Positions 1 to 7,719 of a stretch of 64,000 bases of DNA are shown piece after piece. Location of the stretch: the NCBI RefSeq assembly GCF_001458215.1, contig NZ_CYTW01000005.1:124001-188000 (forward strand), written 5' to 3'. Made by a program: the position numbers and the translations under genes. The stretch's first letter is position 1; each line of letters starts with the position of its first letter. Source of the stretch: Shimia thalassica. Lineage in GTDB: Bacteria > Pseudomonadota > Alphaproteobacteria > Rhodobacterales > Rhodobacteraceae. A model generated the notes under the pieces. The model worked only from the letters and a program-made list of their open reading frames with translations, did no database searches and had not been told where the DNA came from.

Positions 1-1
1 G

Positions 2-343
2 ATCGAGACCGCGTCTTTCTCGCCCTTTGTGTTTTATTGCGCCGTGCCCGTCATTATTACGATTGGCGGTCAGATTGCGCTTAGCCCGATTATCTTTGTG
101 GTGTTCCTCGGGGGGCTTTTGTCCGAACTGCCCGGGCTTGACGTTGACCCCACGCTCGCCGTGTTTTCGCTGAGTTTCGGATGGGCGCTCAGCATGGCGG
201 CCTCTCCGAATGCAACGGCGACTTTGGTCATTTCCGCAGTCAGCAATATTCCCCCAACGACCCTCACCTGGAAGTGGAACGGGCGATATGCGATTTTGTG
301 CTATGGGGTTTTTGTGGCGTTGGTCTTTGCCCTGACCCGCTAG
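2..343 (+). CDS. C-terminal part of an unidentified integral membrane protein (5' truncated by the window edge)
   Basis: The frame is open from the first bases of the window to a TAG at 341-343, so this is the last ~113 residues of a longer gene. A GTG at 29 could begin an ORF, but the frame continues upstream and that codon is probably internal. At least two to three hydrophobic segments are visible: one in the stretch starting VIITIGGQIALS, one around FSLSFGWALSMAA, and one at the C terminus (AILCYGVFVALVFALTR). I do not recognise the family; a transporter or permease is only a guess. It converges on the minus-strand ureohydrolase gene, and the two stop codons share the bases CTAG at 340-343. 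Confidence 0.6.
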   Translation: METASFSPFVFYCAVPVIITIGGQIALSPIIFVVFLGGLLSELPGLDVDPTLAVFSLSFGWALSMAASPNATATLVISAVSNIPPTTLTWKWNGRYAILCYGVFVALVFALTR

Positions 344-1287
344 CTGCGTGCCTTGACGCCCGGCAACACGCACAGCATTTCGAACAGAATATTTGCTGCA
401 AGGTTTGCGGTCGCGCCGGTCTGGTCATAGGGCGGCGACACCTCGACAAGATCACAGCCGACGATGTTCAATCCGGCCAAGCCACGGATCAATTCGATCC
501 CTTGGTGTGACGTCAAACCGCCCGGTTCAGTTGTGCCTGTGCCGGGGGCATAGGCAGGGTCGAAGCTGTCGATGTCGAAGGTCACATAGACGGGGCCGTT
601 ACCCATCTGTTCGCGCACTTCCTTCATCAAGGGGGCGAGAGACTTGTACCAGATTTCTTCGGCCTGCACGACGCGCCAGCCTTGTTCGCGGGGCCAGTCG
701 AAATCGCCAGCCTCGTACCCTGTGGCGCGCAAACCGATCTGGCAAACGCGGGCCGGATCAAGAAGCATGTCTTCATGGCTGCGGCGGAAGGGCGTGCCGT
801 GGGCGATTTTTTCGCCAAACATCAGGTCGTTGATATCCGCATGCGCGTCGACGTGGATCAAGCCCACGGGGCCGTGTTTCTTGGCAATCGCCTTGAGAAC
901 TGGATAGCTGAGGGTGTGATCCCCGCCCAACGTCAGAGGAATGACGTCATGCTGCAAAATCTCGTCATATGCGTCTTCGATAATTTTGACAGACTGTTTG
1001 AGGTCAAAGGTATCAATCGCGATATCCCCGATATCCGCGATCTGAAGAGAATCAAACGGCGACACCTTGGTCCACATATTATAAGGGCGGATCATCGCAC
1101 TTTCGGCGCGGATCTGCCGTGGTCCGAAACGTGTTCCTGACCGGTGGGATGTCCCGATATCCATCGGAATCCCGACAAAGCACGCATCCAGCCCCTCGGG
1201 TGACGTCTGATAGGGCAGGCGCATCATCGTGGGCAGCCCGCCAAAGCGTGGCATTTCGTTTCCACCAAGGGGTTGATTAAAAGCCAT
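340..1287 (-). CDS. Ureohydrolase (agmatinase / guanidinobutyrase-like)
   Basis: A 315-residue arginase/agmatinase-family enzyme that hydrolyses a guanidino compound to urea and an amine. The binuclear Mn ligands are all visible: GGDH (His124), DAHAD (Asp147, His149, Asp151) and TFDID (Asp238, Asp240), followed by the loop GTGTTEPGG. The start is placed at the ATG at 1287 because GGAG lies 8 bases upstream; the open frame extends to 1419 but that stretch runs over a transcription terminator. The neighbours gabD and gabT make GABA metabolism the likely theme, so 4-guanidinobutyrate (giving GABA plus urea) is as plausible as agmatine. Family assignment is strong; the substrate is inference. Confidence 0.85.
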   Translation of the reverse strand: MAFNQPLGGNEMPRFGGLPTMMRLPYQTSPEGLDACFVGIPMDIGTSHRSGTRFGPRQIRAESAMIRPYNMWTKVSPFDSLQIADIGDIAIDTFDLKQSVKIIEDAYDEILQHDVIPLTLGGDHTLSYPVLKAIAKKHGPVGLIHVDAHADINDLMFGEKIAHGTPFRRSHEDMLLDPARVCQIGLRATGYEAGDFDWPREQGWRVVQAEEIWYKSLAPLMKEVREQMGNGPVYVTFDIDSFDPAYAPGTGTTEPGGLTSHQGIELIRGLAGLNIVGCDLVEVSPPYDQTGATANLAANILFEMLCVLPGVKARS

Positions 1288-1417
1288 GTTGTGTCTCCGC
1301 CAAAAGGGATGCTGTGCCCGAATATCTGTACCCAAATCCCGACAAAGTGCCAGAGGTTTAGCGCACGGCAAGTCCGCTATCGCCTGTGCTGTTTGGGGCT
1401 TTGTCAGAATGACATGC

Positions 1418-1448
1418 AAAAGGGCGGCTGTTGTATAGACAGCCGCCC
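1418..1448 (-). terminator. Rho-independent terminator after gabD
   Basis: A perfect 10-bp inverted repeat, GGGCGGCTGT (1422-1431) and ACAGCCGCCC (1439-1448), encloses a 7-base loop. On the minus strand it is followed directly by TTTT. It lies just past the gabD stop, so it should end the gabT-gabD transcript and set the ureohydrolase gene apart. Confidence 0.8.
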
Positions 1449-1473
1449 CTTAAAAATCTCTACGCAAACTGGG

Positions 1474-2949
1474 TTAGTTGATTTCGCCCATGCACAGGTA
1501 TTTCATCTCGAGGAAGTCTTCGGTTCCGTATTTGGATCCTTCACGGCCAAGACCCGACTGTTTGATACCGCCGAAAGGGGCGACCTCGGTCGAGATGAGG
1601 CCTGTGTTGATGCCGACCATGCCGGATTCCAGAGCCTCTGCCACACGCCAGACACGTGAAAGATCACGGCTATAGAAATACGAGGCCAAACCGAACTCGC
1701 TGTCATTTGCCATTGCAACAACGTCGGCTTCATCTTCGAACTTGAACAGGGGGGCAACCGGACCAAAGGTTTCTTCCTTGGCAACCTTCATCTTGCGGGT
1801 CACACCGGTCAGAACCGTTGGCTGAAAGAAGGTTCCCCCGAGGTTCGAACGCGTGCCGCCCTCGACAATTGTGGCGCCTTTTTCAACAGCATCAGCGATG
1901 TGGTCTTCGACTTTGGCCACGGCGGCCTCGTTGATCAGAGGGCCGGTTGTGATGCCATCGGCAAACCCGTCGCCGATGCTCAGGCTGGCGACCTTGGCTT
2001 TGAGCTTGGCTGCAAATTCATCATACACGCCGGCCTGCACATAGATGCGGTTGGCGCAAACGCAGGTCTGGCCGTTGTTGCGATATTTGGCGATCATCGC
2101 GCCTTCGACGGCGGCATCGATATCGGCGTCGTCAAACACGAGGAACGGCGCGTTGCCGCCCAGTTCCAGCGACATTTTCTTGATCGTATCGGAACACTGG
2201 CTCATCAGGATTTTGCCAACGCGGGTTGATCCGGTGAAGGTGATCTTGGCGACCTTTTCATTTGCGCAAAGCTCTTGGCCGATCCCGGCAGAATCCGACG
2301 ACGGGATCACATTGAGGACCCCGGCGGGGATGCCTGCGCGTTCGCCAAGCACCGCCATGGCCAGTGCCGACAACGGGGTCAGTTCGGCGGGGCGCGCCAC
2401 AAAAGTACACCCGACAGCAAGGGCAGGCGCCACTTTGCGTGCGATCATCGCGTTGGGGAAATTCCATGGCGTGATCGATCCGACAACGCCGATGGGCTGT
2501 TTCAGAACAACGATGCGCTTGTCACGCTGGTGTCCGGGGATGACGTCGCCGTAGACGCGTTTGGCTTCTTCCGCGAACCATTCGATGAACGACGCCCCAT
2601 AGATGATCTCGCCACGGGCTTCGGCCCAGGGTTTGCCCATCTCAGCGGTCAAAATCGTGGCCAGATCATCGGCGTTCTCAACCATGAGATCGAACCATTT
2701 GCGCAAAACGCCTGCGCGCTCTTTGCCGGTCCAAGAGGCCCAGTCGGCCTTGGCTGCATAGGCGGCATCAATCGCGGCTGATGTGTCTTCGACCGAGAGG
2801 TCGGACACATTGGCGATAAGATCACCCGTAGCAGGGTTATAGACGGGAAAGGTTGCATCCTTTTCGATCCACACGCCATTCACATAGGCGCGTGTTTCGA
2901 GAAGCGAGTCATCTTTCAGCGAGAGTTTTGTCACTTGAGTATCCAGCAT
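1474..2949 (-). CDS. gabD: Succinate-semialdehyde dehydrogenase
   Basis: A 491-residue aldehyde dehydrogenase that oxidises succinate semialdehyde to succinate, the second step of GABA degradation. Visible are the PWNFPNA cofactor-binding segment, the FTGSTRVGK motif, general base Glu262 in LELGGNAPF and catalytic Cys296 in NGQTCVCANR. The usual Lys of the KPAE cofactor motif is Arg186 here (ARPAELTP), a conservative change that may affect NAD/NADP preference. The ATG directly abuts the gabT stop (TAAATG), so the two genes are translationally coupled and co-transcribed. The pairing with gabT makes the GabD assignment firm. Confidence 0.93.
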   Translation of the reverse strand: MLDTQVTKLSLKDDSLLETRAYVNGVWIEKDATFPVYNPATGDLIANVSDLSVEDTSAAIDAAYAAKADWASWTGKERAGVLRKWFDLMVENADDLATILTAEMGKPWAEARGEIIYGASFIEWFAEEAKRVYGDVIPGHQRDKRIVVLKQPIGVVGSITPWNFPNAMIARKVAPALAVGCTFVARPAELTPLSALAMAVLGERAGIPAGVLNVIPSSDSAGIGQELCANEKVAKITFTGSTRVGKILMSQCSDTIKKMSLELGGNAPFLVFDDADIDAAVEGAMIAKYRNNGQTCVCANRIYVQAGVYDEFAAKLKAKVASLSIGDGFADGITTGPLINEAAVAKVEDHIADAVEKGATIVEGGTRSNLGGTFFQPTVLTGVTRKMKVAKEETFGPVAPLFKFEDEADVVAMANDSEFGLASYFYSRDLSRVWRVAEALESGMVGINTGLISTEVAPFGGIKQSGLGREGSKYGTEDFLEMKYLCMGEIN

Positions 2950-4227
2950 TTAGTGGCCTTTCACGGCGTCGATGGACGCTTCCAGGATGTCCATAGCTTC
3001 GGTAAAAATGTCGTCCTGCACGGTTAGGGGGGCAAGGAAACGGATCACATTGCCATAGACACCGCAGGTCAGCAGAACCAGGCCGCGCGACAAGGCTTCG
3101 GCGCGGACGGCATTTGCCATTTCGGGGTTGGGGGCACTGCCATCAGCAGTGTTGAGTTCGGCGGCAATCATGAAACCGGGGCCGCGAATGTCGACGATTT
3201 CTGGGGTGCGTTCGCGGATGGATTCCAGACGTTGCTTCAGGCGCGAGCCGAGTTCGTTCGCGCGGTTGCACAGGTCTTCTTCCTCGATCACGTCAAGAAC
3301 GGCGTTGGCTGCCGCGATCCCAAGAGGGTTGCCGCCATAGGTGCCACCCAACCCGCCGGGGGCGGCTGCGTCCATGATGTCGGCGCGGCCGGTCACCGCC
3401 GCGAGGGGGAGGCCACCGGCCAGACCTTTGGCCATGGTCGTGATATCGGCACAAACGTCATAGCCGTCCATGGCGAACAGGTTTCCGGTACGGGCAAAGC
3501 CGGTCTGAACCTCATCCGCGACCATGATGATGCCATGTTCATCACACAGGGCACGCAGGCCGCGCATCAACTCGGCCGGTGCAGGATAAAATCCGCCTTC
3601 ACCCTGCACAGGTTCGATGATGATGGCCGCAACCCGCTCGGGGTCGAGATCGGATTTGAACAGTTTGGTGATCGCGCCCAGTGCATCCTCGGTCGAGGTG
3701 CCGTGCAGATCAATCGGGAAGGGCACGTGATAGACATCAGGCATCATCGCGCCAAAACCTTTTTTATATGGCGCAACCTTGCCCGTCAGGGTCATGCCCA
3801 TAAAGGTACGGCCATGAAAGGCACCGCCAAAGGCAATCACGGCGGGGCGGTTCGTTGCGGCGCGCGCGATTTTCACGGCATTCTCAACGGCTTCCGCACC
3901 TGTGGTGACAAAAATGGTTTTCTTTTCAAAGTCGCCGGGCACTTTTTCGTTCAGGCGCTCGGCCAGACGAATATAGTTCGCGTATGGCATCACCTGATGG
4001 CAGGTATGGGTAAAGCTGGCGGCTTGTTTCTGGACCGCGTCCAGAATTTTCGGGTGGCAATGTCCGGTGTTTACAACGGCAATACCCGCCGCAAAATCAA
4101 TATAGCGATTGCCTTCGACGTCCCAGACTTCCGAGTTCAGGGCGCGTTCGGCATACACTTGGGTCTGCATTCCGACACCGCGCGCAACGGCGGTGTCGCG
4201 TCGATTGGAGAGTTCTGCGTTAGACAT
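2950..4227 (-). CDS. gabT: 4-aminobutyrate aminotransferase
   Basis: A class-III PLP aminotransferase of 425 residues that moves the amino group of GABA to 2-oxoglutarate, yielding succinate semialdehyde. The PLP lysine is in TMAKGLAGGLPLAA. The cofactor aspartate region IIMVADEVQTGFARTG and the motif EPVQGEGGFYPAP are typical of GabT. The start at 4227 is preferred over the longer frame (to 4287) because GGAAAGGA sits just upstream and MSNAELSNRR is a typical N terminus. It is the first gene of the gabT-gabD operon and is divergent from an XRE-cupin regulator. Confidence 0.93.
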   Translation of the reverse strand: MSNAELSNRRDTAVARGVGMQTQVYAERALNSEVWDVEGNRYIDFAAGIAVVNTGHCHPKILDAVQKQAASFTHTCHQVMPYANYIRLAERLNEKVPGDFEKKTIFVTTGAEAVENAVKIARAATNRPAVIAFGGAFHGRTFMGMTLTGKVAPYKKGFGAMMPDVYHVPFPIDLHGTSTEDALGAITKLFKSDLDPERVAAIIIEPVQGEGGFYPAPAELMRGLRALCDEHGIIMVADEVQTGFARTGNLFAMDGYDVCADITTMAKGLAGGLPLAAVTGRADIMDAAAPGGLGGTYGGNPLGIAAANAVLDVIEEEDLCNRANELGSRLKQRLESIRERTPEIVDIRGPGFMIAAELNTADGSAPNPEMANAVRAEALSRGLVLLTCGVYGNVIRFLAPLTVQDDIFTEAMDILEASIDAVKGH

Positions 4228-4260
4228 GGTGTGTCCTTTCCAAGAGGCGGACTCACCGAG

Positions 4261-4276
4261 CCCGATTGTGATCGGG
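4261..4276. promoter_or_regulatory. Inverted repeat in the gabT / regulator intergenic region
   Basis: CCCGAT-TGTG-ATCGGG is a perfect 6-4-6 inverted repeat about 34 bases upstream of the gabT start, in the divergent promoter region. It could be an operator for the neighbouring XRE-cupin regulator or a small hairpin in the gabT leader. There is no second copy to compare with, so the role is inferred. Confidence 0.35.
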
Positions 4277-4359
4277 TGACTGTACATCGTTTGATAATGC
4301 CCAATAAGTCTATTTCTTGTTTACGGTAATGCATTGAAATATAAGGTATCGGAATTGCA

Positions 4360-4944
4360 GTGTTGAAAGTAATGAACATGCCAAACATTGATCAGGATGC
4401 CTTGGAGGTGGGGCTAAGGCTGCGCGCCTTGCGGGAAGGGGCCGGGTTGTCACAACGGGCCCTGGCCAAACAGGCGGGGGTCACCAACTCTACCATTTCT
4501 TTGATTGAGGCTGGTAAAGTGAACCCGTCTGTCGGCGCCCTGAAGCGAATTCTCGAGGGCATTCCTATCGGGTTATCTGACTTTTTCGCCTATGAACCGG
4601 ATGGTGAGAAAACGGTATTTTATGCCGCCGAGGATTTGACCGAGATCGGCAAGGGCAGCTTGTCCCTGAAACAGGTGGGCGCGAACCTCTATGGCCGCGC
4701 GATGATGATCCTGTTGGAAACCTATGATCTTGGGGCCGATACGGGGCGTGTCATGTACGGCCATGACGCCGAAGAAGGCGGGATCGTGGTGTCCGGTCGC
4801 GTAGAGGTGACGGTGGGCGAGGAACGCAAAGTGCTCGGGGTGGGGGACGCCTACTATTTTGATAGTCGAACGCCCCATCGTTTTCGGCAGGTTGGTCCTG
4901 AAAAATGTGTCGTGGTCAGCGCCTGCACGCCGCCGACATTCTAA
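4360..4944 (+). CDS. XRE-family regulator with C-terminal cupin domain
   Basis: A ~194-residue regulator with an N-terminal helix-turn-helix (about residues 13-67; core GLSQRALAKQAGVTNSTISL) and a C-terminal cupin fold (about 115-190; VSGRVEVTVGEE, GVGDAYYFDSRTPHRF). This is the architecture of PuuR-type regulators that sense amines or amino acids, which fits control of the divergent gabT-gabD operon. Start is uncertain: the frame opens with GTG at 4360, with ATGs at 4372 and 4378, and none has a strong ribosome site. The helix-turn-helix is intact with any of them. Confidence 0.85.
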   Translation: MLKVMNMPNIDQDALEVGLRLRALREGAGLSQRALAKQAGVTNSTISLIEAGKVNPSVGALKRILEGIPIGLSDFFAYEPDGEKTVFYAAEDLTEIGKGSLSLKQVGANLYGRAMMILLETYDLGADTGRVMYGHDAEEGGIVVSGRVEVTVGEERKVLGVGDAYYFDSRTPHRFRQVGPEKCVVVSACTPPTF

Positions 4945-4955
4945 GGTGTTGCGGC

Positions 4956-6377
4956 CTAGCTGCGCCGTGATTTCCAACGCACATAGCGCGCCATGCCTCT
5001 TTCCAAGAGAGAGGGCTTCGCACTGTCGTCAAGATCCAGATGGCCACCGCCGGCCCGATACATCTCGGCAAAAATGTCGAGAACACGGGTTTTGACCATG
5101 CCCCGCAGGGGCACATGGGCCATCATGCCATAGGTTGCCGCGCTGCCTGAATTCGCGAGGTCCGGGTTTGACCGGACAGAGGCCACAGCAGTTTTCAGAT
5201 CATTGACATAGGTTTCTGCAACCTCGTTGTGTTTGGCCGTGACCATGGCGTGAATGCCATCGGGGTTTTGAACCCTGTTAACATTCCATCCCTGTGCCTC
5301 CAGTTGATCCGCGACTGCAAAGATATTGAGCTTGGGATCAGACGAGCCGTAAGACAGAAGAGGCCCTTGCGGATTTCCCAACAAACGCAGGCCATCGGTG
5401 TCGTTGATACCTGCTTTCAACGTCTCAACCGCCGCCGTTGTCTGTGCGGCAAGCTCACGGTACCCGTCGATCCCCATTTTCTGAAGCACGGCCCAAGCCG
5501 CCGCATAGGCCCCGCCGGGACGCGTCCCCAAAAGGGCAGGAGAAGCAAAGACCCCACCGGGCCAGTCCTGATACACAAACATCTGGTGTTTTAACGTATC
5601 AAGATCACGATACAGGATCGTCGACGCGCCTTTGGCGGTATAGCCGTATTTATGCAGGTCGGCAGAAATCGAGGTAACACCCGGCACGCGGAAATCCCAC
5701 TCGGGCAGGGGGATGCCGTTCATTTCCATAAACGGCAGGATGAAGGCCCCAACGCATGCGTCCACATGCATGGGAACGCCTTTTTCGCTAGCGATCTGGC
5801 CCATTTCTGCAATCGGATCAATCGTTCCATGCGGGTATTCCGGAGCGGACCCAAGGATCATCACCGTATTGCGATTGATCATGCTTTTGAGCTTTTTGAT
5901 ATCGGTGCCAAAATCCTTGGTCATGGGAAGCAGTCTAGCTTTGACACCAAAATATCCGGCGGCCTTGAACCATGCCACATGCGCGGTCGCGGGAATAATC
6001 ATATTGGGGGTCTTCACGCGACGTTTGGCGCGCGCCATATCGCGATAGGTTTTGACCGCCATCAGGCAGCTTTCTGTTCCTCCTGCCGTGACAACACCAC
6101 AGGTGTCAGGCCCGCCGTTCAACAACCCCGCAACAGTCGAAATAATCTCGGTTTCCATGCGTTTCAGGCTTTTGAAAGCCGCCGGATTCAAACCGTTCGC
6201 AGAGGAATACTGCTGATAGGCCGCTGCGGTGAAATCTTCGTGGGCCTGATCAAGGTGATAAACAAGACTCCAGACGCGGCCATGTTTGTAATCAGGGTCG
6301 TCTTCAGAAAACTGCTTGAGGTCGTCCAGAATTTCGTCTTCCGGGCGGCCTTGTTCCGGCAGGCGCATGTGATCCAT
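4956..6377 (-). CDS. PLP-dependent decarboxylase/lyase, sphingosine-1-phosphate-lyase-like group
   Basis: A 473-residue fold-type-I PLP enzyme of the group II decarboxylase family. The PLP-binding lysine is in SADLHKYGYTAKGAS, preceded by the cofactor aspartate region PMHVDACVGAF and the phosphate-binding TAGGTESCLMA. The central sequence resembles bacterial sphingosine-1-phosphate lyase homologues more than classical glutamate decarboxylase, but substrates in this group are hard to predict. AAGGA precedes the ATG at 6377. It lies 19 bases downstream of the DUF819 gene on the same strand, so the two are probably one operon. A phosphorylated amino alcohol or an amino acid are both possible substrates. 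Confidence 0.75.
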   Translation of the reverse strand: MDHMRLPEQGRPEDEILDDLKQFSEDDPDYKHGRVWSLVYHLDQAHEDFTAAAYQQYSSANGLNPAAFKSLKRMETEIISTVAGLLNGGPDTCGVVTAGGTESCLMAVKTYRDMARAKRRVKTPNMIIPATAHVAWFKAAGYFGVKARLLPMTKDFGTDIKKLKSMINRNTVMILGSAPEYPHGTIDPIAEMGQIASEKGVPMHVDACVGAFILPFMEMNGIPLPEWDFRVPGVTSISADLHKYGYTAKGASTILYRDLDTLKHQMFVYQDWPGGVFASPALLGTRPGGAYAAAWAVLQKMGIDGYRELAAQTTAAVETLKAGINDTDGLRLLGNPQGPLLSYGSSDPKLNIFAVADQLEAQGWNVNRVQNPDGIHAMVTAKHNEVAETYVNDLKTAVASVRSNPDLANSGSAATYGMMAHVPLRGMVKTRVLDIFAEMYRAGGGHLDLDDSAKPSLLERGMARYVRWKSRRS

Positions 6378-6396
6378 GTTCTAATCCTTTTCCTGT

Positions 6397-7533
6397 TCAA
6401 ATGGCCGCAAGCATCAGTGCAATCGTGATGCCAAGGTAGTTGCCGATCGCGAAGCCCAAAATGCCGGTTGTCATGCCCGAGATAAGTATCGCGGGATTGC
6501 CAAGGCTGCGCGCGACCATCGGCACAAAGGCAGGCGACATCAATGCCGCCACAGAGGTGATGAGGAAAGTATCCCCGTCGATCTTTGCCAGCCGACAGGC
6601 CAGCGAATGAAGGGTGAGGCTACCAAAGGTTGCCAGCACGATAAAAATCAGAACCGAAAGATCCATATCTTTCAAGGCCGTCAAATCCATGGCCGCCGCG
6701 ACACAAAAGGAAAACGCATAGATCAGATACATTCCGATGGGTGTTGCGTACCGGTTGTCGCGCACTTGCGGGATCAGCGATGCCGCAAGACCGAAGGTCG
6801 TCAACAAAACGATCACCATGATGTCGGGGCTGGCGAAGGAAAAAATAGGTGCCAGCGCAACCGCCAACCCCACGCTAACCGCGGCACACAGCAACCCAAT
6901 CAAAGATCCCGCGATCATGTTTTTTCGCGTTTTTTCTGCGTCAGTGTTGTCTTCAATGTCCTGAGATATCATCGCCTCCTTCGGAAAGGGCGTCAAAAAG
7001 GTTGATACCAATCGCGGGGCTGTCGTCAGGACAAACAAAAGATAGACAGCGCCCACAACGGTATCGACTGTGGCAAACAGCAGGTAACGCTCGTCAGGGA
7101 TTGAAAGGGCGAGCTTGATAGCGCCCAGGTTCGCAATGCCTCCGGTGTACATGCCCACGGCCATGCCGGCCAATTGTTCGGGCTGGTCCACTCCGCGCGA
7201 TGAAAACACGATGAACAGGGCCGTTGCTACGGCCACAACTGCGATCACCGCAAATAGCATCGACACCATTGCCCGTCCCGCGACACGCCCCCAGGACCGA
7301 ATGTCGACAGAGAACAGCAGCAATGGCAACGCAAGGGCCAGGCTGACTTCGGTCGCGGTTGTTCGCGGGGCCGTGGCGCTTTCGGGAAGCAACCCTGACA
7401 AACCAAGGGCCAGCCCGCCGATATAGCACAACACGATGGGACCAAGGCGCTGGGCCAGTGGAACAAATCGGGCAGCCCACAGGATCAACGCGGGGGCCGC
7501 GAGAAACGCCACAATAAAACCGACCTCTGTCAT
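6397..7533 (-). CDS. DUF819-family multipass membrane protein
   Basis: A 378-residue, almost wholly hydrophobic protein with about 10-11 membrane spans and a hydrophilic loop near the middle (around DIEDNTDAEKTRKN). The segment YTGGIANLGAIKLAL matches the signature region of DUF819 (YjcL-like) proteins, a putative permease family of unknown substrate. The start at 7533 (MTEVGFIV) follows GGAGTGGGTGC; the longer frame to 7575 lacks such support. The PLP lyase gene follows at 19 bases, hinting that this protein handles the enzyme's substrate or product. Transport is inferred, not shown. Confidence 0.75.
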   Translation of the reverse strand: MTEVGFIVAFLAAPALILWAARFVPLAQRLGPIVLCYIGGLALGLSGLLPESATAPRTTATEVSLALALPLLLFSVDIRSWGRVAGRAMVSMLFAVIAVVAVATALFIVFSSRGVDQPEQLAGMAVGMYTGGIANLGAIKLALSIPDERYLLFATVDTVVGAVYLLFVLTTAPRLVSTFLTPFPKEAMISQDIEDNTDAEKTRKNMIAGSLIGLLCAAVSVGLAVALAPIFSFASPDIMVIVLLTTFGLAASLIPQVRDNRYATPIGMYLIYAFSFCVAAAMDLTALKDMDLSVLIFIVLATFGSLTLHSLACRLAKIDGDTFLITSVAALMSPAFVPMVARSLGNPAILISGMTTGILGFAIGNYLGITIALMLAAI

Positions 7534-7719
7534 GCACCCACTCCTGTTTCGCGCATTATGAAGCGGATTGATCACCGTTCAAGCCGGACGCAAGGTCAGG
7601 AGAACACCGCAATGGCGCCTCCTGCACGCTCGTTTCAGGTCCAAGCCCGCAATTGCGTGACGGCAAACAGCAGAGACGTTGAATAAACGATCGGCTGTTT
7701 CGCGCCCTGATGTGATGCC

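Noticed and set aside
1288-1419. N-terminal extension of the ureohydrolase frame up to 1419
   Set aside because: The extension runs over the gabD terminator, whereas the internal ATG at 1287 has a good GGAG site and a normal family N terminus.
3232-4329. Open frame of 365 codons on the plus strand opposite gabT
   Set aside because: It lies wholly antisense to a well-supported aminotransferase, has no ribosome site and its translation shows no family motif. Long antisense frames are expected in GC-rich coding sequence.
4956-6377. Glutamate decarboxylase (making GABA for gabT)
   Set aside because: Attractive from context, but the sequence around the PLP lysine (SADLHKYGYTAKGAS) and the overall pattern fit the sphingosine-1-phosphate-lyase-like group better than GadA/B.
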